Of a stretch of 46,257 nucleotides of DNA, positions 31,609 to 39,857 are shown piece after piece. The stretch's first letter is position 1, and each line of letters begins with the position of its first letter. Source of the DNA: Bacillota bacterium (GTDB lineage: Bacteria; Bacillota; Clostridia; Christensenellales; CAG-138); the NCBI GenBank assembly GCA_023395595.1, contig JAEWYO010000021.1, forward strand, positions 1-46,257. Direction: 5' to 3'. Under the pieces are notes generated by a model, which saw only the letters and a list, made by a program, of their open reading frames with translations, searched no databases and was not told where the DNA came from. Position numbers and translations under genes: made by a program.

Positions 31609-31682
31609 ATATGGGGTACTATACACTTCTTGAATGATCACATGTTAGCCCGTTCACAACATTCTCCAGAAGGGAAGATCCA

Positions 31683-33299
31683 ATGTTCAAGGTCTTTCTT
31701 GTCGAAGATGAAATTGTAGTACGCGAAGGGATTCGTAAAAACATCCAATGGGAGCAGTATGGCTTTTCGTATGCTGGCGACGCGCCGGATGGAGAGCTTG
31801 CGCTTCCTTTGATTCGTCAAATTCAGCCCGATCTACTCATCACCGATATCAAAATGCCGTTTATGGACGGGCTTGCGCTCAGCGAACTCGTCCGCAAGGA
31901 ACTGCCGCGCACAAAGATCGTCATCATCAGCGGATATGACGACTTTTCCTATGCGCAGCAGGCCATTCGTATGGGCGTGGAGCAATATCTGCTCAAGCCC
32001 GTCATCAAAGAAAAGATGGTAGACCTGCTCATCTCGCTCCAAAAAAAGATGGAAGCCGAGCAGCAACAGCGGGATTATCTTTCCATGTTTCAGCGTGAGG
32101 CGCAGGAATATGAGGCGTTTTCGCGCAGGCGTTTTTTTGAGCAAATCGTCACCGGCGGCCTGAGCGTGAGCGAGATCTCCGAGACCGCCAAATCGATGGA
32201 CATCGACCTCAATGCGCCGGGGTACAACATCCTGCTCTTTTCGCTCAGCAGCGCAGAGTATGACGGCAGTGCGCCGGAAGGATATACTGACGCGCTTGCG
32301 CAGCTGCAGGACCGCGTGACCAACTATTTTCTCTCCCGCGCGGAGCTGATTCTGTTCCGCTGGAACATCACCACTCATGCAGTGCTGATCAAAGGCGGCG
32401 CGGAGGAGATCATGTCCCGCACAGCCGAGTGTGTTTGGGGCATTCAGGCGCTTTGCGAGGCGGCGGGGCACGAAATCGTTTGGCACATCGCCTGCGGATC
32501 GCCCGTTGCGCGGCTGAGTGCGCTGCCCGCCTGTTTTTCGGAAGCCAGCCGGATTCTCTCCTATCGCTATCTTTGCCCCGAGGAACACATTCTAACGGAA
32601 GAGAGCATCCAGAGCGTACAAAAGACACGAACCGCCGCGCGAGAACCCAACAAGCCCGAGGTAGATCAGGAGCGTATCCGCTGCTTCTTCAGCAGCGGCA
32701 GCGCGGAGGAGATTGAATCGTTTCTCGACCAACTCCTGCTTGGTTCGGGCGCGGAGGGCGTTCCGCTTGCGATGTTCTGCCGCTATTTGACCATGACTGC
32801 GTATTTTGCGGCGGCGGCCTATCTCGACTCCATCGGCTGCCATGCGGAGAGCTATTGGCCCGCGGAACTCCGGCCCAAGGACAACATTGCAACCCCGGAC
32901 GAAGCGCGCAGCTATATGCGCCAGATTTTGTCGCATACCATCCGCCTTCGTGACCGTGAGAGCAGAAAGCAACAGCGGGATCTGCTCAGCAAAGCGATCG
33001 GCTTCATTGATGAGCACTACCCGGAGGAGACGATCTCCCTCGACAAAGTTGCACAGAAGGTAAACATCAGTCCGAACTATTTTTCGGCGATGTTCAGCCA
33101 GGAGGTCGGGCAAACGTTTGTGGAATACCTCACCGGCAAGCGCATCAACGAGGCAAAGCGCATGCTCCGCCAGACCGACCTGCGATCCAGCGAGATCGCC
33201 TATGCGGTCGGATTCCGGGACTCGCACTATTTCAGCTTTGTGTTCAAAAAAGTTTCGGGTTGCACACCCAGCGAATACCGCAGAGGGGACAAACGGTGA
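31683..33299 (+). CDS. YesN-type response regulator with AraC DNA-binding domain
   Basis: A 538-aa regulator. The receiver domain (residues 1-125) has the acidic pair VEDE, phosphoacceptor Asp 55 in LLITDIKMPFMDG, and Lys in QYLLKPV. A middle region of about 300 residues resembles other YesN proteins. The C-terminal AraC-type domain (about 435-535) shows EETISLDKVAQKVNISPNYFSAMFSQEVGQTFVEYLTGKRINEAKRML and SEIAYAVGFRDSHYFSFVFKKVSGCTPSEYR. AGAAGGGAAG precedes the ATG. Its stop overlaps the GTG of the kinase gene (GTGA), so both are made together. It probably activates the transporter operon at 36070. Confidence 0.93.
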   Translation: MFKVFLVEDEIVVREGIRKNIQWEQYGFSYAGDAPDGELALPLIRQIQPDLLITDIKMPFMDGLALSELVRKELPRTKIVIISGYDDFSYAQQAIRMGVEQYLLKPVIKEKMVDLLISLQKKMEAEQQQRDYLSMFQREAQEYEAFSRRRFFEQIVTGGLSVSEISETAKSMDIDLNAPGYNILLFSLSSAEYDGSAPEGYTDALAQLQDRVTNYFLSRAELILFRWNITTHAVLIKGGAEEIMSRTAECVWGIQALCEAAGHEIVWHIACGSPVARLSALPACFSEASRILSYRYLCPEEHILTEESIQSVQKTRTAAREPNKPEVDQERIRCFFSSGSAEEIESFLDQLLLGSGAEGVPLAMFCRYLTMTAYFAAAAYLDSIGCHAESYWPAELRPKDNIATPDEARSYMRQILSHTIRLRDRESRKQQRDLLSKAIGFIDEHYPEETISLDKVAQKVNISPNYFSAMFSQEVGQTFVEYLTGKRINEAKRMLRQTDLRSSEIAYAVGFRDSHYFSFVFKKVSGCTPSEYRRGDKR

Positions 33300-34744
33300 T
33301 CGAAAACATTGGTTGGACGGCGAAAACCGCGAAGACGACCATGCAGAAAAAACTCTGGAAGATGATCCTCATCGTCACAATTCCACTGATGCTGATCATC
33401 ATCCTTGTTGTGGGCATCGGCCTTGGTTATGGTTTGCAGTATAACTCTATCCTCAACAATGTGACCACTGCGTCCGACTTTAACCGCGATTTTACGGACA
33501 ATATCAAGACCAAGATGTACTATTTTGTCATCGACAGTCAGTATTCGGAAGGTATGCCGACTGAGGAGGTCAAGTCCGCCGAAGCGATTGCAAAAAAGCT
33601 CATCGAAACCACTGGGGAAAAAGACAGCCTGCGCGCCATCAACAGCGTGCTCAATCTTTGCCACAATCTCGAGGGAAAAATGCAGGAGATTGCGGTTACG
33701 CAAGGGTATGATTCCCGCATGAGCCAGCTCAATGACAATATCTATGTCATGGCTGACCTGATTCAAGAATATATGTACACCTATCTCTATTATGAGGCGG
33801 TGCATTTGGACGCTCTTCAGTCAACCATGATCACCAACATGGTCGTGCTGATGGGCGTTGTTGTTGTGCTCGCGCTGGCGCTGCTGTTTTTCCTTTTGAG
33901 CTATTCGCGCAAGCTCAGCCGCCGGATTGTCGATCCCATCGATATGCTCTGCGATCGTCTCGTCGCCATCGGGCGCGGGGGGTTGCTCGTTATGGAGCCG
34001 ATTCAGGCGGATGTTGAGGAGGTACAGCTGCTCTCGGACGGGATCGAGAGCATGGTCGGACACCTCAAGCGCTTGATCGATCGCAACACCGAGCAGGAGA
34101 AGCAGCGCAGAAAGACGGAGCTTGCCCTGCTGCAAGCACAGATCAACCCGCATTTTCTTTATAATACGCTGGACACCATCATCTGGTTGATCGAGTCCGG
34201 CGAAATTTCAGAGTCGGTCGCGATGGTCAGCAGCCTCTCCAACTTCTTTCGCTTTTCGCTCAGCCGCGGGCAAAACGTCATCACCCTCAAGGAAGAGCAG
34301 CAGCACATCCGCAGTTATCTGGAGATTCAGCACATGCGCTATCGTGACTTGATGGAGTATGAGATCGATATTCCTGAGGAACTGAGCATCTACATCCTGC
34401 CTAAGCTGACCTTGCAGCCACTGGTGGAGAACGCGCTGTATCATGGCATCAAGATTCGCCGCAGGAAAGGGCTGATCCGCGTCAGCGGGCGCACGGAAGG
34501 AACAAATCTGATTCTGGAGGTTGCAGACGACGGCAGCGGCATGAGCCCGGAACGGCTGGAGGAGGTGCGCTCCTCCCTCGTGGACGGTAGAAAGGAAGGC
34601 TTCGGCCTGCGCACCGTGCACCAGCGCATTCAGATTTTATTCGGGCAGGAATACGGGCTGACGCTGGAGAGTGAACCGGATGTCGGCACAAAGATTTTTG
34701 TTAAGATCCCCATGCAGACAAGTGAAAAGGAGATGGGCGCATGA
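33296..34744 (+). CDS. LytS/YesM-type sensor histidine kinase
   Basis: A 482-aa membrane kinase starting at GTG 33296, seven bases after AGAGGGG and overlapping the previous stop by four bases. Membrane helices at about residues 23-47 and 180-205 enclose an outer domain of some 130 residues. A HAMP-like linker (RRIVDPIDMLCDRLVAIGRGG) leads to the His-kinase domain with phosphoacceptor His near 286 in LLQAQINPHFLYNTLDTI, and an ATPase domain (LTLQPLVENALYHGI; VADDGSGM; GFGLRTVHQRI). The outer domain lacks a recognisable sugar-binding fold, fitting a kinase that reads a separate binding protein. The next gene encodes one and overlaps by four bases. Confidence 0.93.
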   Translation: MIENIGWTAKTAKTTMQKKLWKMILIVTIPLMLIIILVVGIGLGYGLQYNSILNNVTTASDFNRDFTDNIKTKMYYFVIDSQYSEGMPTEEVKSAEAIAKKLIETTGEKDSLRAINSVLNLCHNLEGKMQEIAVTQGYDSRMSQLNDNIYVMADLIQEYMYTYLYYEAVHLDALQSTMITNMVVLMGVVVVLALALLFFLLSYSRKLSRRIVDPIDMLCDRLVAIGRGGLLVMEPIQADVEEVQLLSDGIESMVGHLKRLIDRNTEQEKQRRKTELALLQAQINPHFLYNTLDTIIWLIESGEISESVAMVSSLSNFFRFSLSRGQNVITLKEEQQHIRSYLEIQHMRYRDLMEYEIDIPEELSIYILPKLTLQPLVENALYHGIKIRRRKGLIRVSGRTEGTNLILEVADDGSGMSPERLEEVRSSLVDGRKEGFGLRTVHQRIQILFGQEYGLTLESEPDVGTKIFVKIPMQTSEKEMGA

Positions 34745-35751
34745 AGACAAAGCGCGCGCTGATCGTAGTTGGTTTGTTGCTGCTGGCGTTGCTTGCGGGC
34801 TGTACGCAAGGCGCACAAGACGCGGCTGAGCAGCAGGAAAAGCCGGAAGGCAGTCCCATCGTGGTTGGGTTTTCGCAGGTTGGCGCGGAGTCCGAATGGC
34901 GGGTTGCCAACTCCGAGAGCATCAAGAGCGCGCTGAGCGAGGAGAACGGCTATGAGCTGATCTTTGACGACGCGCGAAACGAGCAGGAAAACCAAATTCG
35001 CGCCATCCGGACGTTTATCCAGCAAGATGTAGACTATATCGTCTTCTCCCCGCGCGTGGAGACGGGTTGGACGTCAATTTTGCAGGAGGCGCGCGACGCG
35101 GGAATCCCCGTGATCGTTATCGACCGCGACATCGAGGTGGCGGATCGCAGTCTCTACACCGCCTATATCGGATCGGACTTTCATAAGGAAGGCGAAACCG
35201 CCGTAAAGTGGCTTGAAACCCTGCTGCAAAAAAGAGGCAGAACGGAAACACCCGTGCGCATTGTCCATATTCAAGGGACGATTGGTTCCTCTGCGCAGAT
35301 CGGGCGCACCGCCGCGCTGGAAGATGCGCTGGAGCGCAACCCGAACTGGCAGATCGTTGCGCAGGAACTAGGCGACTTTACGCGCGCAAAGGCGTATGAG
35401 GTCATGGGTGCAATCCTCAAGGAGACAAAGGACATCGACGTGGTCTATTGTGAAAACGACGGTGAGGCGCTGGGTGCCATCGACGCGATGGAGGAAGCGG
35501 GGCTCTCCTGCAACACGGAAGGCGGCGTGATCGTAATCTCGTTTGACGCGACAAAACTCGGGCTTTCCTATTGCTTGCAGGGCAAGATCGCGTTGAATGT
35601 GGAATGCAATCCCTTGCAGGGCCCGTATGTGGCCGAGATCATTCAGCAGCTGGAGCGCGGCGAAACCGTAGATCCGGTGAAGCACGTGGACGAGACTGCA
35701 TTTGATTGTTTTACCATTACGAAAGAGATGATTGAGGGCAGGGGTTACTGA
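34741..35751 (+). CDS. Sugar-binding lipoprotein coupled to the kinase (sensory SBP)
   Basis: A 336-aa periplasmic-binding-protein type 1 lipoprotein (lipobox LLALLAGC). The fold is clear from IVVGFSQVGAESEWRVANSESIKSAL, VDYIVFSPRVETGWTSILQEARDAGIPVIVIDRDI, VHIQGTIGSSAQIGRTAALEDALE and DVVYCENDGEALGAIDAMEEAG. It is related to the YtfQ/CUT2 group. Its ATG overlaps the kinase stop (ATGA), and a terminator follows, so it belongs to the signalling operon rather than the transporter. By analogy with XylFII-LytS-YesN of Clostridium beijerinckii it probably presents the sugar to the kinase. It is a paralogue of the binding protein at 36070. Confidence 0.88.
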   Translation: MKTKRALIVVGLLLLALLAGCTQGAQDAAEQQEKPEGSPIVVGFSQVGAESEWRVANSESIKSALSEENGYELIFDDARNEQENQIRAIRTFIQQDVDYIVFSPRVETGWTSILQEARDAGIPVIVIDRDIEVADRSLYTAYIGSDFHKEGETAVKWLETLLQKRGRTETPVRIVHIQGTIGSSAQIGRTAALEDALERNPNWQIVAQELGDFTRAKAYEVMGAILKETKDIDVVYCENDGEALGAIDAMEEAGLSCNTEGGVIVISFDATKLGLSYCLQGKIALNVECNPLQGPYVAEIIQQLERGETVDPVKHVDETAFDCFTITKEMIEGRGY

Positions 35752-35787
35752 GCAGAAAACAATCCTGAACCCTTTATACAAAAACGT

Positions 35788-35816
35788 GAAAAAGCCCATA
35801 CTTGCGGGCTTTTTTC
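35788..35816 (+). terminator. Intrinsic terminator ending the sensor operon
   Basis: GAAAAAGCCC (35788-35797) pairs with GGGCTTTTTTC (35806-35816) over an 8-nt loop, with T in the 3' arm. Confidence 0.8.
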
Positions 35817-35967
35817 TTTGTTTTGGTACAACAATAATACAGGTGTTTTTTTACGCCTCGGGTTGAAAAAATTACAGTGGTAAAGTCGTTGCTTTGCGCC
35901 CGGTTTCGCGCGCGGTTTGTAAAATCACCGGGTTGGTTCACATTCTTATCCGCTTGCCCGGGAAGCA

Positions 35968-35996
35968 TTGGAATGCGGTTGTCTATATGATATAAG
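35968..35996 (+). promoter_or_regulatory. Promoter for the sugar transporter operon
   Basis: TTGGAA (35968-35973), 17-bp spacer, TATAAG (35991-35996). The weak -35 fits activator dependence. Confidence 0.5.
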
Positions 35997-36069
35997 GTAC
36001 TTGTTGGTCATATCTGATCTTTTGCCAACTTGCAAATCACATCTCAAAAAAGGAAAGGAAATCGGAACC

Positions 36070-37107
36070 ATGAAAAAGTTTATCACATTGATCCTTGTTG
36101 CCATGCTGGCACTCGGAATGGTTGCTTGCGCAACTGCCGCACCCGCCGCGGCGACCGAAGCCCCCGCTGCTGCCGCTGCTACGGAAGCTCCTGCCGCAGC
36201 CACGGAAGCCCCCGCTGCACCCGCGCTGATCAAAGTCGGCATCATCAACAACCCGCCGGCAGAATCCGGCTATCGCGCAGCGAACGTTGCGGACTTTGAG
36301 AAAGTCTTCACCGAAGCCAACGGCTATGCCGTCTCCACCTTCTACAGCCTGAAGAACGACGAACAGCTCAACGCTGCCACGCAGTTCATCACCGATGGCG
36401 TGGACTACCTGCTGATCTCCGCAGCCGCCACCGATGGTTGGGACGCCGTCCTTGCCAGCGCAAAAGAAGCGGGCGTGAAAGTGTTCCTGTTCGACCGTAT
36501 GATCAACACGGACGAGAGCAACTATGAAGCCGCTGTTGTTTCCAACATGGCCAACGAAGGCACGACCGCCGTCGAATGGCTCAAGGCCCAGAAGCTGGAT
36601 TCCTATGATGTGATCCACATTCAGGGCGCCATGGGTTCCGACGCGCAGATCGGCCGTACCGCCGCTCTGGATGCGGAATTCGCAGCCGGCACCATGAAGA
36701 AGGTTGTGCAGCAGACCGCAACGTGGGATGAAGCAACCGCAAAGCAGATCGTGGAATCCGTCATCAACTCCGGCGAGAAGTTCAACGTCATCTACGCTGA
36801 GAACGACGGTATGGCCAAGGGCGCAGTCGCGGCGCTGGACGAAGCGGGCATCACCCACGGCGTCGGCAAAGCGGTCATCGTCATGGGCTTTGACTGCAAC
36901 AAATGGGCGCTGCGCGAATTGCTCGCCGGTAACTGGAACTATGATGGTCAGTGCAGCCCGTTCCAGGCTTCCGTAATCGCGGACATGATCACGAAGCTCG
37001 AAGCTGGCGAAACCCTGCCCTCCAAGAAGGTCATCTCCGAAGAGCGCGGCTTTGATGCCACGACGATCACCCAGGCAGACATCGACACCTTCGGTCTTGG
37101 CGAATAA
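36070..37107 (+). CDS. Sugar ABC transporter substrate-binding lipoprotein (CUT2, YtfQ-like)
   Basis: A 345-aa lipoprotein (signal segment ending LALGMVAC) with an Ala/Pro/Thr/Glu repeat linker (TEAPAAA repeated) before the binding domain. The domain follows the same plan as the protein at 34741: IKVGIINNPPAESGYRAANVADFEKVF, VDYLLISAAATDGWDAVLASAKEAGVKVFLFDRMI, VIHIQGAMGSDAQIGRTAALDAEF, NVIYAENDGMAKGAVAALDEAG. The aromatic and Asp/Arg residues fit a furanose- or pyranose-binding CUT2 protein. An AAAGGAAAGGAA tract precedes the start. It is the first gene of the transporter operon and delivers the sugar to the permeases encoded downstream. Confidence 0.92.
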   Translation: MKKFITLILVAMLALGMVACATAAPAAATEAPAAAAATEAPAAATEAPAAPALIKVGIINNPPAESGYRAANVADFEKVFTEANGYAVSTFYSLKNDEQLNAATQFITDGVDYLLISAAATDGWDAVLASAKEAGVKVFLFDRMINTDESNYEAAVVSNMANEGTTAVEWLKAQKLDSYDVIHIQGAMGSDAQIGRTAALDAEFAAGTMKKVVQQTATWDEATAKQIVESVINSGEKFNVIYAENDGMAKGAVAALDEAGITHGVGKAVIVMGFDCNKWALRELLAGNWNYDGQCSPFQASVIADMITKLEAGETLPSKKVISEERGFDATTITQADIDTFGLGE

Positions 37108-37156
37108 GAAACTGGTTTGAATCATCCCTGAAAAGGGAACTCAATCAAGCGTGACG

Positions 37157-37191
37157 GTGACGAGTATGCGGACTTGCTCCGCATACTCGCA
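37157..37191 (+). repeat. Strong hairpin between binding-protein and ATPase genes
   Basis: CGAGTATGCGG pairs with CCGCATACTCG over a 7-nt loop, extended by GTG/CAC with a bulged A. There is no T tail. Such hairpins often protect the upstream binding-protein message and lower expression of downstream ABC genes. Confidence 0.6.
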
Positions 37192-37270
37192 CCGCTGTTT
37201 AGAAGGTGTGTGATTCCGCAGCTTTTCGGATCATCGCCCATATTTGTAAACGCACAAAGGATGGTAACCC

Positions 37271-38791
37271 ATGCCAAACGACATCGTTTTATCCATGCGT
37301 AACATCAGTAAATCGTTTCCCGGCGTGCGCGCGCTGCACAACGTGGATTTCACGCTCATGAGCGGGGAAATTCATGCGTTGATGGGCGAGAACGGCGCGG
37401 GGAAATCCACCCTCATCAAGGTGCTAACCGGTGTCCACCCGAAGGATTCCGGCCAAATTATGATTGCCGGATGTGCCAAAGAGGTCAACATCAAGTCTCC
37501 GCAGGAGGCGCAAAACCTCGGCATCAGCACCGTTTATCAGGAGATTACGCTCTGCCCGAACCTGACAGTCGCGGAAAATATGTACATCGGGCGCGGCAAC
37601 TATTCCCTCGTCAACTGGGGGAAAATGCGCGAGAAGACGAATGAACTTCTCGAAAAATTGAATATTCCGGCGCGGGCGACACAGCAGCTATCCACCTGCT
37701 CACTTGCCGTGCAGCAGATGGTCGCCATCGCGCGCGCGGTGGACATGGACTGTAAGGTGCTCATTCTCGACGAGCCGACATCCTCGCTCGACGAGCGCGA
37801 GGTGGAGAAACTCTTCTCGCTGATGCGGGATTTGAAATCCCACGGCGTGGGCATCATCTTTATCACACACTTTTTAGAGCAGGTCTACGAGGTTTGCGAC
37901 CGGATCACCGTGCTTCGAAACGGCGAACTGATCGGCGCCTATGACATCAAGGATCTGCCGCGTGTTCAGCTCATCTCCAAGATGATGGGCAAGGAACTCG
38001 ACGATATTACGGACATGAAAAACAGCCGCGTTTCGCATGCGCGCGTGGGCACTGCACCCGTGTATGAGGCGACGGGGCTTTCGAGCGCGGCGGGTACGCG
38101 CGCGTTTGATTTTAAGATCGATCAGGGAGAAGTCAACGGGTTTACCGGGCTGCTTGGTTCCGGCCGCAGCGAGAGCGTGCGCGCCATCTTCGGCGCGGAC
38201 AAGATCACGGGCGGAAAGATTTTTGTAAACGGAAAACCTGTGAAGATATCGAAACCCAGAGACGCCATGAAGCATGGTATCGGGTATCTGCCGGAGGATC
38301 GCAAGCAGGATGGCATTGTGGACGATCTTTCCGTGCGCGAAAATATCATTCTTGCGTTGCAGGTCATGCGCGGATTCTTCCGCCCGTTCTCAAGGAGCGA
38401 AGCGGAGAAGTTTGCGGACGAATATATCAAACTCCTTGGCATCAAGACCGCTTCAAGCGATACTCCGATCAAATCACTCTCTGGCGGCAACCAGCAAAAG
38501 GCGATTCTGGCGCGTTGGCTGCTTACCAAGCCGCAGTATCTGATTCTGGATGAACCCACGCGCGGCATCGACGTTGGCACCAAGGTTGAGATTCAGAAAC
38601 TCGTGCTCAAGCTTGCCGAAGAGGGTGTGAGTGTCACGTTTATTTCTTCCGAGATCGAGGAAATGCTGCGCACCTGTTCGCGGCTCATCGTTATGCGGGA
38701 TCGCAAGATCGTTGGCGAACTGAGCCAGGACGACATGACGCAGGCAAAGATTATGCACACCATCGCGGGGGAGGCTGCACAAAATGGGTAA
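37271..38791 (+). CDS. Sugar ABC transporter ATP-binding protein with two ABC domains
   Basis: A 506-aa CUT2-type ATPase (MglA/RbsA/YtfR-like). The first domain has Walker A GENGAGKST (39-47), signature LSTCSLAVQQ and Walker B VLILDEPTSSLD. The second has a degenerate Walker A (GLLGSGRSE), signature LSGGNQQK and Walker B YLILDEPTRGIDVG. The weak first signature and second Walker A are usual for CUT2 proteins, in which only one site is fully active. AAAGGATGG precedes the ATG. The gene overlaps the first permease by eight bases. Confidence 0.94.
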   Translation: MPNDIVLSMRNISKSFPGVRALHNVDFTLMSGEIHALMGENGAGKSTLIKVLTGVHPKDSGQIMIAGCAKEVNIKSPQEAQNLGISTVYQEITLCPNLTVAENMYIGRGNYSLVNWGKMREKTNELLEKLNIPARATQQLSTCSLAVQQMVAIARAVDMDCKVLILDEPTSSLDEREVEKLFSLMRDLKSHGVGIIFITHFLEQVYEVCDRITVLRNGELIGAYDIKDLPRVQLISKMMGKELDDITDMKNSRVSHARVGTAPVYEATGLSSAAGTRAFDFKIDQGEVNGFTGLLGSGRSESVRAIFGADKITGGKIFVNGKPVKISKPRDAMKHGIGYLPEDRKQDGIVDDLSVRENIILALQVMRGFFRPFSRSEAEKFADEYIKLLGIKTASSDTPIKSLSGGNQQKAILARWLLTKPQYLILDEPTRGIDVGTKVEIQKLVLKLAEEGVSVTFISSEIEEMLRTCSRLIVMRDRKIVGELSQDDMTQAKIMHTIAGEAAQNG

Positions 38792-39857
38792 ACGATTCCA
38801 ACGACTGAGAAAATCGCAGCTGGTGATTCCGCTCTTTGCGCTGATGTTGCTGGCTTTGTTCAACGCGATTCGCGATCCAAGCTTTTTTTCGTTTAACGTC
38901 ACCGTCAACAACGAAGGCAACAGTGTGCTTTCCGGCAACATCATCAGCATTCTCAACAGCGCGTCCGAACTGGCAATCATCTCCATCGGCATGACACTGG
39001 TCACCGCTTGCTCACGCGGGCAGGATATCAGCGTCGGCGCAGTTGCGGCGATTGCAGGCAGCGTCTTTGTGCGCGTACTCAAGGAGCACACGATCAACTG
39101 GCCGATCATCCTGCTGGCGTTTGTGTGCGCGTGCCTCGTTGCGGTGCTTTGCGGCGCGTTCAACGGAACGCTTGTTGCCGGGTTCGGCATTCAGCCGATG
39201 ATTGCAACGCTGATCTTGCTTACCGCAGGCAGGCCGATTGCCTACTGGATCAACGGCGGCGCAACGCCGACCGTGGAAAGCCCGCTGCTCGGCTACATCG
39301 GCAGCTTTATTCCGGGGGTTCCGATTCCAACGCCGATTTTGATCGTCATCGTATTTGCGATTCTCGTGTCTCTGGTGCTGCGCCTCACAAACCTTGGCCT
39401 TTACACGCAGGCGGTCGGTATCAACGAGAAATCCGCCCGGCTCAACGGCATCAATGCGTTTGGCATGAAGATGCTCTCGTTCATGATGCTCGGCATCTGC
39501 GTCTCCATCGCGGGCTGCATCGGTGTGAGCCGCATGGGCCTCATCAACCACGAGACGTTATTGCTGGATATCGAGATGGACGCGATCCTCGCGGTTGCCA
39601 TCGGCGGCAATGCGCTCAGTGGCGGCAAATTCAGCATCACCGGCTCTGTGATTGGCGCATATATCATTCAGGCGCTGACCATCACGCTCTACGCCATGAA
39701 GGTGCCGTCCACGGCGGTCAAGGCATATAAAGCGGTCGTTATCATCGCAATCGTCGTGCTCGGTTCTCCGGTTGTGCAGAGCTTCTTCCTGCGTCTGCGC
39801 GACAAGATGTTCCCCAAACCGGTGAAGGCGGAGGAGAAACAAGCATATGCAGAATAA
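38784..39857 (+). CDS. Sugar ABC transporter permease 1 (YtfT-like)
   Basis: A 357-aa CUT2 permease with about nine to ten membrane helices. Family blocks: ISIGMTLVTACSRGQDISVGAVAAIAG, GAFNGTLVAGFGIQPMIATLILLTAGRPIAYWI, GLYTQAVGINEKSARLNGINAFGMKMLSFMMLGICVSIAGCIGVSRMG and DAILAVAIGGNALSGGKFSITGSVIGAYIIQALT. The double-permease arrangement, rather than a homodimer, is that of the YtfT-YjfF galactofuranose system. It overlaps the ATPase and the next permease gene. Confidence 0.92.
   Translation: MGKRFQRLRKSQLVIPLFALMLLALFNAIRDPSFFSFNVTVNNEGNSVLSGNIISILNSASELAIISIGMTLVTACSRGQDISVGAVAAIAGSVFVRVLKEHTINWPIILLAFVCACLVAVLCGAFNGTLVAGFGIQPMIATLILLTAGRPIAYWINGGATPTVESPLLGYIGSFIPGVPIPTPILIVIVFAILVSLVLRLTNLGLYTQAVGINEKSARLNGINAFGMKMLSFMMLGICVSIAGCIGVSRMGLINHETLLLDIEMDAILAVAIGGNALSGGKFSITGSVIGAYIIQALTITLYAMKVPSTAVKAYKAVVIIAIVVLGSPVVQSFFLRLRDKMFPKPVKAEEKQAYAE

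Larger units (their letters stand above)
31246..31682 (+). other. Intergenic region with terminators and a very strong hairpin
   Basis: No gene is seen in these 437 nt. They hold a probable terminator (31251-31296), a perfect 11-bp hairpin GGGGCGGGTGG/CCACCCGCCCC (31325-31357), a strong terminator (31414-31447) and the promoter of the next unit (31580-31608). The central hairpin has no T tail. Confidence 0.55.
35752..36069 (+). promoter_or_regulatory. Control region between sensor and transporter operons
   Basis: No gene is present. It contains the terminator at 35788-35816, a direct repeat CGGTTT at 35901-35906 and 35913-35918 (12-nt period), and the promoter at 35968-35996. The repeat lies about 50 bp upstream of the -35 box, a usual place for an activator site. 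Confidence 0.45.
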
